A stretch of 64,000 nucleotides of DNA. Source: Viscum album (Eukaryota; Streptophyta; Magnoliopsida; Santalales; Viscaceae). The stretch spans positions 49,522,605-49,586,604 of the forward strand of contig OY728160.1 of the NCBI GenBank assembly GCA_963277665.1, given 5' to 3'. Below, piece by piece: positions 12,504 to 24,720 of this stretch (the stretch's first letter is position 1; every line of letters begins with the position of its first letter). The notes under the pieces are model-generated. The model saw only the letters and a program-made list of their open reading frames with translations, was not told the DNA's origin and ran no database searches. A program made the position numbers and the translations under genes.

Positions 12504-15500
12504 GAGTACGATAACGAAGTGGTGAAAGGTACACTTACCATCCACTCTAAAGTAGAAAATGTTTTATTTGATTCTAGATCCACCGACTCTTTTATTTCTG
12601 AAAAAATTTCTAAGGGTATCACCGTACTACCTCAACAATTAGATGTTGAGTTAGCTATGACAACACCTAATGGCACAACAGTCGCATCAAAAGTTTATAA
12701 TTCTTCTCCGATCGATGTTTGTGGGAAAGTGCTTCCTGAAAATCTTGTGATCCTTCCTTTAGTGGAATTTGATGTGATTCTTGGCATGGATTGGCTTTCT
12801 CTACATGGAGCTCATATCAATTGCCAAAGAAGGGAAGTCACATTTCATATTCCAGATCAATCTACGATCGTCTATCGATGCAAGGATGAACATAACCTTC
12901 TAGTGGAAATTCCTTCCATCTTATGGGTCTTGATACGACTAAATGAAGGTTATTTATCTCAAATGGTTGGTGAGAAACTCACGATTAAGAATATTCCCAT
13001 TGTACGGGGGTTTGATGATGTATTTCCGGAGGAATTACCGGGTCTTCCACCAAATCGTGAAGTTGAGTTTTCAATAGAACTTGTACCGTGCGCTTTTCCA
13101 ATTTCAAAGACACCTTATAGAATGGCCCCAATTGAGTTGTAGGAATTGAAGAAGCAACTCCAAGAGAATCTTGATAAGGGATGCATATGCCCTAGTGCGT
13201 CACCTTGGGGAGCACATGTTCTATTTGTTAAGAAGAAAGATGGATCAATGAGACTCTGCATTGATTATCGAGAACTTAACAAGATAACTATAAAGAACAA
13301 ATATCCTCTCCCACGCATTGATGACTTATTTGACCAACTACGCGGAGCTCAATACTTTTCCAAGATTGATCTTCGTTCAGGGTATCATCAATTAAGGGTC
13401 AAAAGGGATGATATACCAAAGACAGCTTTCTTTACAAGGTATGGACACTATGAATTTATAGTGATGCCATTTGGTCTTACTAATGCCCCTGCTATCTTCA
13501 TGGATCTAATGAATAGAGTCTTTAGAGACTATCTTGATCAATTTGTGGTAGTCTTTATAGACGATATTATTGTCTATTCAAAGATCAAGGAAGAGCATGA
13601 AGATCACTTGAGAATTATATTGAAGACCCTAAGAAAGGAGAAGCTTTATGCCAAATTTACCAAGTGTGAATTTGGCTTCAAAAAGTTTCATTTTTGGGTC
13701 ACATAATCTCAAAAGAGAGGATATCTGTGGATCCAACAAAAACAGAGGTTATCGAAAGATGGTCAAGTCCAACCACAGTAACTGAGATCCGAAGTTTTCT
13801 TGGTTTGGCTGGATATTATCGACGTTTTGTAAAGGATTTTTCACGATTATCTAATCCACTCACCAAGTTGACTCGGAAAGGAGTTATGTTTGTTTGGACG
13901 GAAGAATGTGAAGAGAATTTCAAGGAGTTGAAAAGAAGGTTATCCAGTGCACCTGTGCTCACACTACCTTGTAGTGGAGAAAGGTTTGTGATATACAGTG
14001 ATGATTCCAAGAAGGGATTGGGGTGTGTTCTTATGCAAAATGATATGGTGATAGCTTATGCCTCACGATAGTTGAAAATCCATGAGCAAAATTACCCAAC
14101 ACATGATTTGGAGTTGGCTGCGGTAATCGTTGCATTAAAGATTTGGAGGCATTACCTTTATGGTGAAAGGTGTGATATTTATACTAATCATAAAAGTTTA
14201 AAGTATATTTTCACACAAAAGGAGTTGAATATGCGTCAAAGAAGATGGTTGGAGCTGATTAAGAATTACGACTGCTCAATCCATTACCACCCTGTGAAAG
14301 CAAACAAGGTGGCAGATGCATTAAGTCGACAAGACCATGCTAGTTTATCCATGATGAGGATCACAAAGGATCCAATATTTATGGATTTACAAAGGATGGA
14401 TCTTGGAATTATAATGGAAGGGGAAAATCTTATCTTTCTCAAATGAATTTTCAACCGTCTATACATGTGAAGATTAAAGAGGCACAGAAAGAAGATGTAG
14501 AGTTACAAAAGAAGGTGAGAAATGTTCCTGAATTCAACCTTGATTGTGATTGGATAATAAAGTTCAGGAATCGGGTTTGTGTTCCTCCCATCCCCGAATT
14601 AAAGAAGGAGCTGCTAGATGAGGCTCATAGTTCATCATTCTCTATTCATCCTGGAAGCATGAAGATGTATAGGGACCTGAAAGAGTACTTCTGGTGGGAT
14701 GGCATGAAAAGAGATGTTGCTGAATATGTCTCTTGATGCTTGGTTTGTCAACAAGTTAAAGCTGAGAGACAAATGTCTAAGGGGATGTTACAACCATTAC
14801 CCATACCCGAATGGAAATGGGAAAACATCACTATGGACTTTGTCATAGGACTTCCTAAAACATCCAAAGGAAATAATGCTATATGGGTCATATTTGATCG
14901 TCTTACAAAGTCTACACACTTCATTGCTATTAGAGAGGATTTCTCTCTAGATCAGCTTGCCAGGATATACGTAAAAGAAGTGGTAAGATTGCATGGAGTA
15001 CCACTTTCTATTATATCTGATCGAGATCCGAGATTTACCTCGAAGTTCTGGCGAAGTCTTCAGCATAATCTGGATACAGAGTTGAGTTTCAGCACTGCTT
15101 ATCATCCCCAGACAGACGGTCAGTCTGAAAGGACAATTCAAACCCTAGAAGATATGTTGAGAGCTTGCTCTATGGATTTCAAAGGAGGTTGGGATCAACA
15201 CCTACCTTTGGTGGAATTTTCTTATAATAATAGCTTTCACTCCAGTATTCAGATGGCTCCTTATGAAGCTCTCTATGGAAAGAAATGCAGGACTCCAACT
15301 TGCTGGGATGAAGTTGGGGAAAGAAAGCTATTAAGACCTGATCTTGTTGATGAAATGGCAGAAAAGGTCAGATCTATTCAACAAAATATAAGAGCAGCTC
15401 AGAGTCGATAGAAAAGTTATGCCAACAACCAAAGAAATGACCTAGAGTTTGAAGTGGGCGATAAAGTGTTCTTACGAATATCTCCCTGGAAGAGGGTTAT

Positions 15501-15879
15501 GAGATTTGGAAAGAAGGGGAAGATGAGCCCTAGATATATCGGTCCTTTCGAAATACTGGATCGTTTTGGAAAGGTATCTTACCGATTGGCGCTTCCACCG
15601 AATCTCTCTCAAGTTCACGATGTGTTCCATGTATCTCTCCTGAGAAAGTACATACCTGATCCTTCACATGTACTCAGCTCAGAAGTTGTACCGCTGGAGC
15701 AAGATCTTTCTTATGAAGAACAACCGATAGAAATTCTATATCGTAGCGAAAAAGTCCTACGAAACAAGACCACTCGATTGGTGAAAGTTTTATGGAGGAA
15801 CCACCAACTTGAAGAAGCTACATGGGAGCTTGAGGATATGATGAGGGAGAAGTATCCTCATCTGTTTGTTACAAAGTGA
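12504..15879 (+). pseudogene. pol: Pol portion of gag-pol, copy 2 (four stops, two frameshifts)
   Basis: Same domain order as copy 1 with different lesions. Protease D-S-G has become D-S-R (Arg codon 12576). Stops: TAG 13140-13142, TAG 14069-14071, TGA 14734-14736, TAG 15409-15411. One-base deletions near 13671-13673 (four T to three) and near 14423-14430 shift the frame after reverse transcriptase and after RNase H. The RT FIDD box (Asp codons 13560 and 13563) is intact, and RNase H again has T-N-H-K (Asn codon 14186). Integrase residues survive in fragments (14443-15411), and the chromodomain (15454-15879) ends ATWELEDMMREKYPHLF. No lesion is shared with copy 1. Confidence 0.95.
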
Positions 15880-15905
15880 CGAATTTCGAGGGCGAAATTC
15901 TTTTT

Positions 15906-15913
15906 AAGGGGGG
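15906..15913 (+). other. Polypurine tract, copy 2
   Basis: AAGGGGGG just before LTR3, as in copy 1. Confidence 0.85.
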
Positions 15914-15918
15914 TAGAA

Positions 15919-18900
15919 GGTAACACCCGATATTTTTATGAGTAATATTTTGTTTTTTATATATCATCAAAGGAATCTTTCACTACACACTTGCTTGGCT
16001 TACACGCAATCACGATCTTCCTCGATACCTTGCGTCGTACGCAATACCGAGTTTCACTAAACAACGATATGCTATTAAAATATTATTAAAACTAGCCGTT
16101 ATGAATAGTAATAACCACTTTTTAAAATTTTATAAATTTTATTTTTCAAAATGGACTTCATTTTTGGATTTGGAATACCGAAATTAGCCTAGGGTGAAAT
16201 TTTGGTATTTTTCTGAAAATTTTCAATTTTTGATGAATAGTGAAACCACTAAGTGGTAGGTTAAAAACTGAATTTTGCATAAAACTTAATTTTACCGCTT
16301 CTGTGAATGGAATTTCGAAAATCCGACAGACACGGTTAATATCAAGGACTAAAATGTGGTTCAATGAGATGAAAATAATTTTTGGTGAATAGTAACTTTT
16401 TACTTTTTTTTACCACGGTTAATAGTAAATAGGGTAACTAAGGGTAAATATGATATTACTATTACCCAAACACATGTTCTAATTCTATTGGATAAGTGTA
16501 ATTCGATGAAAAACAACCTTATGAATATAATATGACCATTTAGGTCCACTTGGATTAGATTATGACATTTAATATTATTTTATTTAATGAATAGTTAAAA
16601 TAGTTAAAATCAAAGTTTAATAACTAAAACTTCTTTAATATGGGGTTATACATAAGATAAATTCGACTATAAATATTAATTAGAAAGCTAAAAAGATTTC
16701 CTACATAATAGTATTTTATTTGTAATTTTTATACATTAAATAAGTTAATTTATTTATGACACAATGATGATGCAGAAATTATATTATTAATGAAATATTG
16801 ACATAATTGATGTTATAAACACAAAAATAAATGTAATTTGAGACTTTTTATGAATTACACTAATTTTCTAGGTTACTATGATATATTATTATTGATTTAA
16901 TCAACTTGGTTCGAACATATAATCCTTTTATGACTTTCACAAAAATCATATATCAAATAATGTCAAAATTGACACAAAATAGTTTTTAAACCAAATATTA
17001 TATTATTAATTGTTATTTTATTCCTACAAATCTAAGGTTTGGCCAAATGACTTAGATAAGGATATATATATTAATAATAAACAATTTGGGGTTCTTTTGG
17101 CATGTTATAGTAAGTGTATTAACCATATAGTGAAAGAAAACAAAAAGACACGGTAAAAGTTAAATTATTTAACATAGATTTAAATCTAATTGATAAGGTT
17201 AAAATAATACCCTAAACTTGTCTAAATCCTATTGGTTGATAGGATTTAGACCCATCCCCACTTTATATTCGAAATAAGACCCTTTAGAACCATTATAAAC
17301 CGATTTTGACTTTAATATAAAATAATATTTTGAGATATTCCTAAGGTGCCCCTCTCCTCCCTTATAAAAGGGAACCTCCTCCCCCTCCTCCTCACACCAA
17401 ATTGAGCATTCAAGCTCGTCCAACCACTGCCATTTTCTCCTCTCCACTTCCCTAGAATAATCCTAGAGGTCCTGGTCTTCTTCAGAGACCAATATTAGTT
17501 CTCTAAGTGGAGGATTCAAAGAAGTGTTCCAAAGAAGAGGTAATATCCATTACCGATCTTTTCAATTTCTTTCTTCTTCAACTTCTTCTTATTTAGTTGT
17601 TTCATGATAAAGAAATAACATCAGTATTAATTACATACTTATATGTTATTATAAATATGAAACAACCCTAATTCACCTTCTATCCATCCTACGGAAAAAT
17701 GAAATCACCGCGCGTGCGTACGTACGGAATACCGTCTCCACGCCGTGGTGTAATCTATTTTCCACCACCACCTTACAAGGATGGGTATAATGGTGTAATG
17801 AGTAACTATTTATGATTATTATAAAGTAATATTGATACTGAAATAATATATATATACTCCAATACAATTCCACAATCATAGGAACGATATCATCACTCGT
17901 GCGTACGTACGGAATACCGTCTCCACGATGTGATGCGACTCGTTCTACATGATCATCATTACATAGTAATTATATAAATTAATTGAATGAATAAATATGA
18001 TATATGTTACACTAATACCATTCTGGATATAAGGTATCTATAACCTTAAAAGAAGAATAGGAATTTATTCGGCAAAACACGCATAAGAACAAAAGGAAAT
18101 AAAGACCTGAGTAACAAGTAACAATGAAATATTACTAACAAGAAACTATAAATATGACCATATATGATATCATATCAATATGTATGACTCTGGAATAAGT
18201 CAATAACATTATTTAAACCATTATACAGGAGCTTCGGACACGTACAAAGCAAATCGGACCTAAGGTAAGGGAAATATCACAATCTCATTTTTATCCGAGA
18301 TTGTTTATTCGTAAGTATTTACTGGGGTGTATTTTATCATCCACATCCATTTTTCATCAATATGTAATATTATTTCCATCCACCTAAAATTGTTTAAATC
18401 CATTTTTACCCTTCGGTGAGTTTTTAGTAATATGTATGCAAGGAATATTTTGTCATTTTTCGTACGATGTACTTTTTGACTTTTCCGACAAAAGTACGAA
18501 GACTGTTTTTTTTAACTTATACGGCATGAATGGGTTTTTAAAACATTATTTACAAGAAGCTTCCTTTATAAGTTTTCAAGTTTATTTTTAATCAACTTCT
18601 TTTAGTTTTAAATTGTAAGACATGTTAAGAAAGGAAAATGTTTTTGATGTAGAAAGGATATTTTCCTCAAGAATGGATTTCAAGTGTTTTATCAAAATTA
18701 TTTTCCATCTAAGATAATAAAGGGTTCTGATTTAATACCTATTATTACATTGATTTGACTATGTTGTGATGGAATTATTTTTATGAATTCATTTATCTTA
18801 TCTAAATTGTTTTATGATGTCATGTTGTTTAAGAATCCCATTTTTATTACATGGGTTATGCAATGATGTATGATTTATGATTTTGTGGCACACATAAGAA

Positions 18901-19535
18901 TGGTATCATTAAGAGATGGGTGGGACCTATATCTCACTCCAATGCATTGGGTAAAGATTTTATATCTCATGAGATAGACAGGGCTGGAACGGTAGGTTAT
19001 ACCGGTTCAGTGAAATAGGACTGAAACTAGGGTTACTCGATTCAGAAAGGGACTTTGTCCACTAAGATAGTCTTGGCAATGAGTCATGACTAACAAGAAA
19101 TGATTTTCCATGATTATGTGTGCATGCCACAAAGTTTCATGTTTTATGATATGATTATGGGGATCTCATTTTCACTTCTATGATTTGATCCATGTTAAGA
19201 TATTATGATCTCTTTTACAGGTTATGATTTTCAAAAAGATATGATATGATTTTTATTTCCTTTATTTTCCCTTGCTGAGCATTTGAGCTCACCCTTTTAT
19301 GTTTTCTTTTCCCCAGGCCAGGAAGATGGATATTAAGTAGAATATGCTAAACGGGACCCTAGATATGATGAAATAAATGGGAGACAATGTAGATGATTTA
19401 TGAACCAGTTGTTTATGTTTCCCAGTTTCTAAAGACACTATACCTATACGGTCCTTTGTGGTTTTGTCATATGTTGTAATAAGTGTGCTTCAATTTTGAT
19501 GTATTAACAATGTATGTAAATTATGGGTCGTTATA
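15919..19535 (+). repeat. LTR3, right end of the array (3617 bp)
   Basis: Aligned with LTR2, its first base is G instead of T (GGTAACACCC). It ends GTTATA at 19535, followed by GATCG, which begins unrelated DNA. TATA box at 17363-17370 and CpG-rich motif pair at 17709-17745 and 17897-17930. Confidence 0.94.
17363..17370 (+). promoter_or_regulatory. LTR3 TATA box
   Basis: TATAAAAG equivalent to the boxes in LTR1 and LTR2. Confidence 0.7.
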
Positions 19536-19631
19536 GATCGCGTGTGTGTTTCCAAGGGTTTTCTTTGTTATTTATTTTTTCATCTCACCAGGTATAAATT
19601 ATTGACCATGGAGCACCTATTTCATTTCAGG

Positions 19632-20740
19632 ATGCCTCCACATAGACATCCATCTAGGGTTTCGAGAGTTGTACGCACTGAAAGCCCACAAAGCAATGTG
19701 GCCTTGGTGCAGGGCCCTTTTCCAGTATAGGCACCAGCAGAGGCACCATCGGTACCATTACCCATTGGGCCACCGATGCCACCAGCCCCAACCGACCAGA
19801 GTACACGCCTCTTGAACGTGTTTCACGAGTTCCAATTCCAGAGGACACCCTGGTTCAGGGTAGTGATGGACCCACAAGAGGATGAGGATTGGCTGGTGGA
19901 TATAGTGAGAGTCTTCCAACTGATAGGGACACCAGCTGGTCTCATGGTGATCCATTCCGCTAGCCTTCAACATGCAGTGGTGGGCAGATGGTGGAGCTTG
20001 ATGCTTCAGGTTCATGATGTTGTAATGCTTCTCTGGGCAGACTTCTAGAGCATGTTTTCGGCGGAGTTTGTCCCAACAACTATTTGCGCAGTGAGCATAT
20101 AGGATCATCTTCATCTACAGTAAGGCAGAATGACAGTTGCTCAGTACTCAGTGAGGTTCACTGACCTCTCACTCTACTCCACATATATGGTATAGGGAAC
20201 CTTTCGTCAGGGCCTGGACCTTTAGGCAGGGGTTGAGGCAGGAGATCCGGGCTTCGATGATCTCACTCAGTATCCCGACGCAGGCGGGAGTGTTAGAGAT
20301 ATCCCTCATGGTGGTGGGTTTCCTCGCCGAGAAATCACCAACGATGAGACCCACTACCAGTCCTCACATAGTGGAGTATTCTATAGCTGGAAGTTGATAG
20401 ATTCCATAAAGGTCTAATAGGATCAAACCTATAGGTGGATGACGACATGACTCAGGATCGGTTGTGCGGGGAACCCAAGGTGGAACCAGTCAGGCAAGGA
20501 TCATGCAGTGTTACTCCTGAGACGGGAACAGTCACATGGCTCTTGACTGTCTGAAATGTCATATGGATGATCAGAAGACGATCGCAGGACCACCCAGACA
20601 AAGGCATAGGTTTGACCGAGGAGGTCTGCAGGGAGTAGGTGGACGTGGAAGAGGAGCTGGTCTTGAAACTAGTGGTGGGCAACGATTTGAGATGTTACCT
20701 CCACCACCACCAAGAGGTCCACCCCAACCGTAGGGAGCGG
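19632..20740 (+). pseudogene. gag: Decayed gag of the older chromovirus
   Basis: The likely start is the ATG at 19632 (MPPHRHPSR), a basic, proline-containing start common in plant gypsy gag. Downstream, VFHEFQFQRTPWF and DPQEDEDWLVDIVRVF match the retrotransposon gag domain, interrupted by TAG at 19728-19730 and TAG at 20046-20048. At 20509-20550, in another frame, a 14-codon CCHC knuckle is still visible (C-Y-S-stop-D-G-N-S-H-M-A-L-D-C) with its second Cys now TGA. Frame changes between these pieces show old decay. Confidence 0.72.
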
Positions 20741-23700
20741 GTGGACATGGTAAATATCAGCTCTGGGAAGTTGAGGCCTATGATCATAGTGCTCCTGAGA
20801 TGATTCGTGGTATGATCTGTGTATACTCCACATTAGTTGTAGTACTTATAGACACATGTTCTATTCATTCTTTTATTGCCACTGCCCCCGTTCTGAGTTC
20901 GGAGATTCTGACGGAGCTGATGGCCAGATCCTTATGGCTAGAGACTCCTTTGGGAGATGATTCGACAATTACGTACTGGTTCTGGTAGTGTGATCTTACT
21001 CTAGGAGGTGAGATCTTCGACTTCGATCTCCTTGTAGTGACGTTGAGGCCTTACGATGTCATCATGGGTATGGACTGGTTATCTACATTCCATGCTCAGA
21101 TTGAATGTATTAGGTGCAAGGTGTAGTGTGTCCACACAGATGGGACCAGGTTTACCATCACCAGCGATAAGGGAGCCTTAGCAGCATAATATGGACTTAC
21201 CCAGAGGAGAGTACCGTCGATCACTCATTAGCAGGCTAACCTTACCCTCAGATCTGTTGATGTGGAGAGTCTGAGCTCTCATGTAGTGGTGGAATAGTAC
21301 GTGGATGTTTTCCCTGATGATGTTTTGGGTCTACATTCTTATATATAGGTATACATTTACATTGACTTTTACCATGGGATGGCATCGATATATACACTAT
21401 CATATTGGATGGCTTCTGTTGAGCTTCGTGGGCTGTAGGTACAACTGGAGTACTTGTAGGGAACATGATTCATTCGGCCCAGTGTTTCTTCATGGGAAAC
21501 CCCGATTTTGTTCTCCAAGAAGGCGGATAGGAGCTTGAGACTTTGTGTCGATAATAACCTCCAGAACTAGGTGACTATGAAGAACAAGTACCCACTTTTG
21601 AGGATTGATGACCTCTTTGATCACCTGAAGGGAGAACGAGGCTTCTCAATGATAGACCTGAGATCAGGCTATCACTAGCTCAGAGTGTGAGATGATTATG
21701 TGAATAATACGACCTTTATATGTCGTTATGGCCATTACGAGTTCATGATTATTCCATATGGCGTGAACAATGCTCCAATATTGTTCATGGGAATCATAAA
21801 CAAGATCTTTCATCCATACCTTGATCGCTTTGTAGTAGTCTTTGTCGATGACATTCTGATATACTCAGCTACTGGGGAGAAGCATTCCTATCATTTCTAA
21901 GTAGTACTGGATAAACTCTAAGAGCACCATGTTTTCAGAAAGCTCTCGAAGTGCCAGTTTTGTGTCCAAGAGGTTCACATTCTGTGGCATGTCATATCAG
22001 AGGCTAGAGTTGCAGTGGGTCCTATGACGATTGAGGCTGTACTTGCTTGGGAGCCACCCAGGAGTGTGATGGAGATACGAAGTTTCCTGGGTTTGGATAG
22101 ATATTACCAGAAGTTTGTTCCAGATTTATCCAGATTTCCAGCACCACTATCATCCTTGACGAAGAAGGAGAATCTCATTATGTGGACAGAGAGATTCCAG
22201 CATAGTTTTTAGGAGCTGAGGATGGGGTTGACTACTGCCCCCCTATTGAGGCTTCTAGAGAAGGGCGTAGGGTTCGTAGTTTACTGCGACGCATGAGGGA
22301 CCGGGCTTGGATGTGTCTTGATGTTGGAGTGAGTAGTGATTTCATATGGTTTTCGACTGCATAGATAGCATGAGTATAACTATTCTACACATGACTTAGT
22401 GTTAGCAGTAGTGGTCTTCTCTTTGAAGATGTGGTGGCACTATTTGATGGGAGAACATTTTACAGTGTACTATGATCACAAGAGTATCAGGTATATCTTC
22501 TCTCAGAAGTACATGAACCTAAGATAGTGACGTTGAGTTGAGTTCCTCTAGGACTATGTATTCATGATAGTCTATACTCCTGGGAATGGGAACGTTATAG
22601 CAGATTCACTCAGCAGGAGGACTGGTATACAACTACTAGTTGAGGCGACGGTGCATCTGGATTCTTTACAGATATCCTTTTATATAGAGATGGATCATCT
22701 TTTATTCAGTCTCTTGTAGTCACTCCCCTAATACTTCAGCGAGTCAGGGAGGCACAATGTGGGGATGCTGATTATGAGACACAACGTGCTCCGATATCCA
22801 TAGGTTAGGCACCTGATAGATTTTCTAAAGGTGCTGAGCACGTCATCCTCTTCAGAGGGCGTGCCATGGTACCAATGTAACTTCAGGAGGAAGTGTTGAG
22901 GGAGTTCCACACTTCCCCTCTAGCGGTGCATCTAGGAGTGGAAAAGATATACCAGGATCTCTAACAGTAGCACTGGTGGCCAGGAATGAAGAATGCAGTA
23001 GTAGAGTTTCTCTCTCGGTGCCTCACATGTCAGAAAGTAAAGGCAGAGAATCAGGTACCAGCAGGATTGATTCACCATTTAGAGGTCCGAGAGTGGATGT
23101 GGGATTAGATATCCATGGAATTTATGACAGGTATTCTACGTACATCAAGGGGTCCTAACTTGATGTGGGTGATCCTCAGCCGACTCACTATCTCTTCCCA
23201 CTTCATACCGATAAGAGAGCAGAGTTCTGTAGAAAGCTTGGGATGCCTCTATGTGTAGAGGATTGTATGGTTACATGGAGTACCCCTGAAGATTATCTTT
23301 GATCATGATGCACGTTTTACTTCCCGGCTATGGAAGGGGTTGCATGAGGCTTTCAGGACACAACTTCTTTTAGCACCGCCTTCCATCCCCAGATAGATAT
23401 CCAGACTTAGCAGACCATTCACACCCTCGAGGAAATGTTGCGTGCCTTTGTCCTTGAATTCAGTCTCAACTGTGAGGATCACGTCCTTTGGTGGAGTTTG
23501 CATAAAACAATAGCTATCACTCCACCACAGGGATGGTACCATTTGAGGCATTGTACGGGTGACTGTGCAGTTCACCTTTGTGCTGGACTGACCTAGGGGA
23601 GTCAGCACTCGTGGGACCAGAGATGGTACGGGCTACCATCGAGAAGGTTCAGATCATATAAAAGTGGATAAAGGTTGCACAGAGTAGGTTGAAGTCATAT

Positions 23701-24156
23701 ACTGACAAGAGATGGAGACCTTTGAAGTTTGAGGATGACGACCACATATTTACATGAGTCTCACCATGAAGAGGTTTACGGAGATTTGGCCGAGGTGGCA
23801 AGTTATATTCAAGGTTCATCGGACCCTTTCAGGTCATCAATAGAGTTGGAGAGGTGGCATACCGTTTAGATCATCCTCCTCAGTTGCATCGGGTTCCCGA
23901 AGTCTTCCACGTATCCCAGTTTAGGAGATATGTGCACGACCCTTCTCCCATCATCGACCATGGTGATCTAGACGTCGATGATCGGGTGACTTTTACGAAG
24001 GTTCTAGTAGATATTGAGGATCGACAGGGTGGCCTTAATGGAAGGTCAATACCTCTGGTGCACATTCGCTAGAAGAATGGGAACCTCCACGAGAGCACCT
24101 GGGTGTGGGAGGCTCAGATGCATACTCAGTACCCCCCACTTGTTCCCTTAGTTTGA
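20741..24156 (+). pseudogene. pol: Decayed pol of the older chromovirus
   Basis: Protease remnant LIDTCSIHSFIA (~20848) has the D-T-G triad changed to D-T-C, followed by VIMGMDWLSTF (~21060). Reverse transcriptase pieces: [18 protein letters not shown] (~21580), RYGHYEFMIIPYGVNNAP and FVDDILIYS (21700-21900), then [20 protein letters not shown] (~22070). RNase H: YCDA-stop-GTGLGCVLM (~22285) and YYDHKSIRYIFSQ (~22470). Integrase: HLGVEKIYQDL and CLTCQKVKAE (~22927-23050). The chromo segment MAYRLDHPPQLHRVPEVFHV (23854) ends at TGA 24154-24156. At least ten stops and several frame changes make it non-functional. The clade within chromoviruses cannot be fixed by eye. Confidence 0.85.
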
Positions 24157-24186
24157 GTTGTGGCTTACATGGACGTAAATCCCCAC

Positions 24187-24197
24187 GGTGGGGAGAA
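24187..24197 (+). other. Polypurine tract of the older chromovirus
   Basis: GGTGGGGAGAA immediately before TGTAATGTTATG. Confidence 0.7.
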
Positions 24198-24539
24198 TGT
24201 AATGTTATGAAATTTCTATGTAATTTTTTTAATTAAATGGGAGTTTTATGAGTCAGCAAAAATTGATGGCACGTGATTCCGAGGCCTGGAGTGCCCGGAA
24301 TGAATTTATGAACTATTGTTTAGGTATGTTCAGTAAACGTGAGAGCGGGTTTTTCTAACTTTTGAACCGGTGCTCGGAATTGAAATCTAATGCCATCGTT
24401 GAACTCGCAGCGATGGTATTCACTTAAGAAGATTTAACCTCGATGGCAGTTGATTGAGGGTGAAGGTTAATTTTTTGGTTTTTTCTTGGAAATAAAAAAA
24501 ACACATATTTTATTTTATTTTAAGCTCCCATGTGGATAT

Positions 24540-24720
24540 TTAGGGTGGTGACCACCAGAACTAAACCTCCCAGGAGAGGTTATAGTGGTTGGGACCACCT
24601 GAACTAACCTCCCATGAGAGGGTATGGTGGTGGGGACCACCTGAGGTTAAAACCTCTTGAACTCCCTATTAAGTGGGGAGAAACCTCTTGAGCTGCCCAC
24701 TTAATGGTGCCACCACCCCC
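24540..24720 (+). repeat. Short degenerate tandem repeat in the 3' LTR
   Basis: Blocks containing GTGACCACC or GGACCACC, then GAACTAA and CCTCCCATGAGAGG-like sequence, recur, followed by two AAACCTCTTGA blocks. Two to three decayed units of ~60 bp. Confidence 0.55.

Larger units (their letters stand above)
1..19535 (+). mobile_element. Tandem shared-LTR array of a Tekay/Del-type chromovirus (LTR-INT-LTR-INT-LTR)
   Basis: Positions 1, 8354 and 16710 begin near-identical sequence, and the whole 1-11180 stretch recurs about 8353 bp later. The array reads LTR1 (partial) - internal 1 - LTR2 - internal 2 - LTR3, so the middle LTR serves both copies. Both internal regions have a Met-tRNA-type primer site, a gag-pol frame with protease, reverse transcriptase, RNase H, integrase and a C-terminal chromodomain, and a purine tract before the next LTR. 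The chromodomain and multi-kb LTRs point to the Tekay/Del clade of Ty3/gypsy. Such arrays are usually explained by LTR-LTR unequal recombination. It ends abruptly at 19535 against the leader of another element. Confidence 0.93.

Noticed and set aside
1..19535. The 8.35 kb repeat as an assembly duplication
   Set aside because: The copies differ by scattered substitutions, indels and wholly different stop codons, which a duplicated contig would not show.
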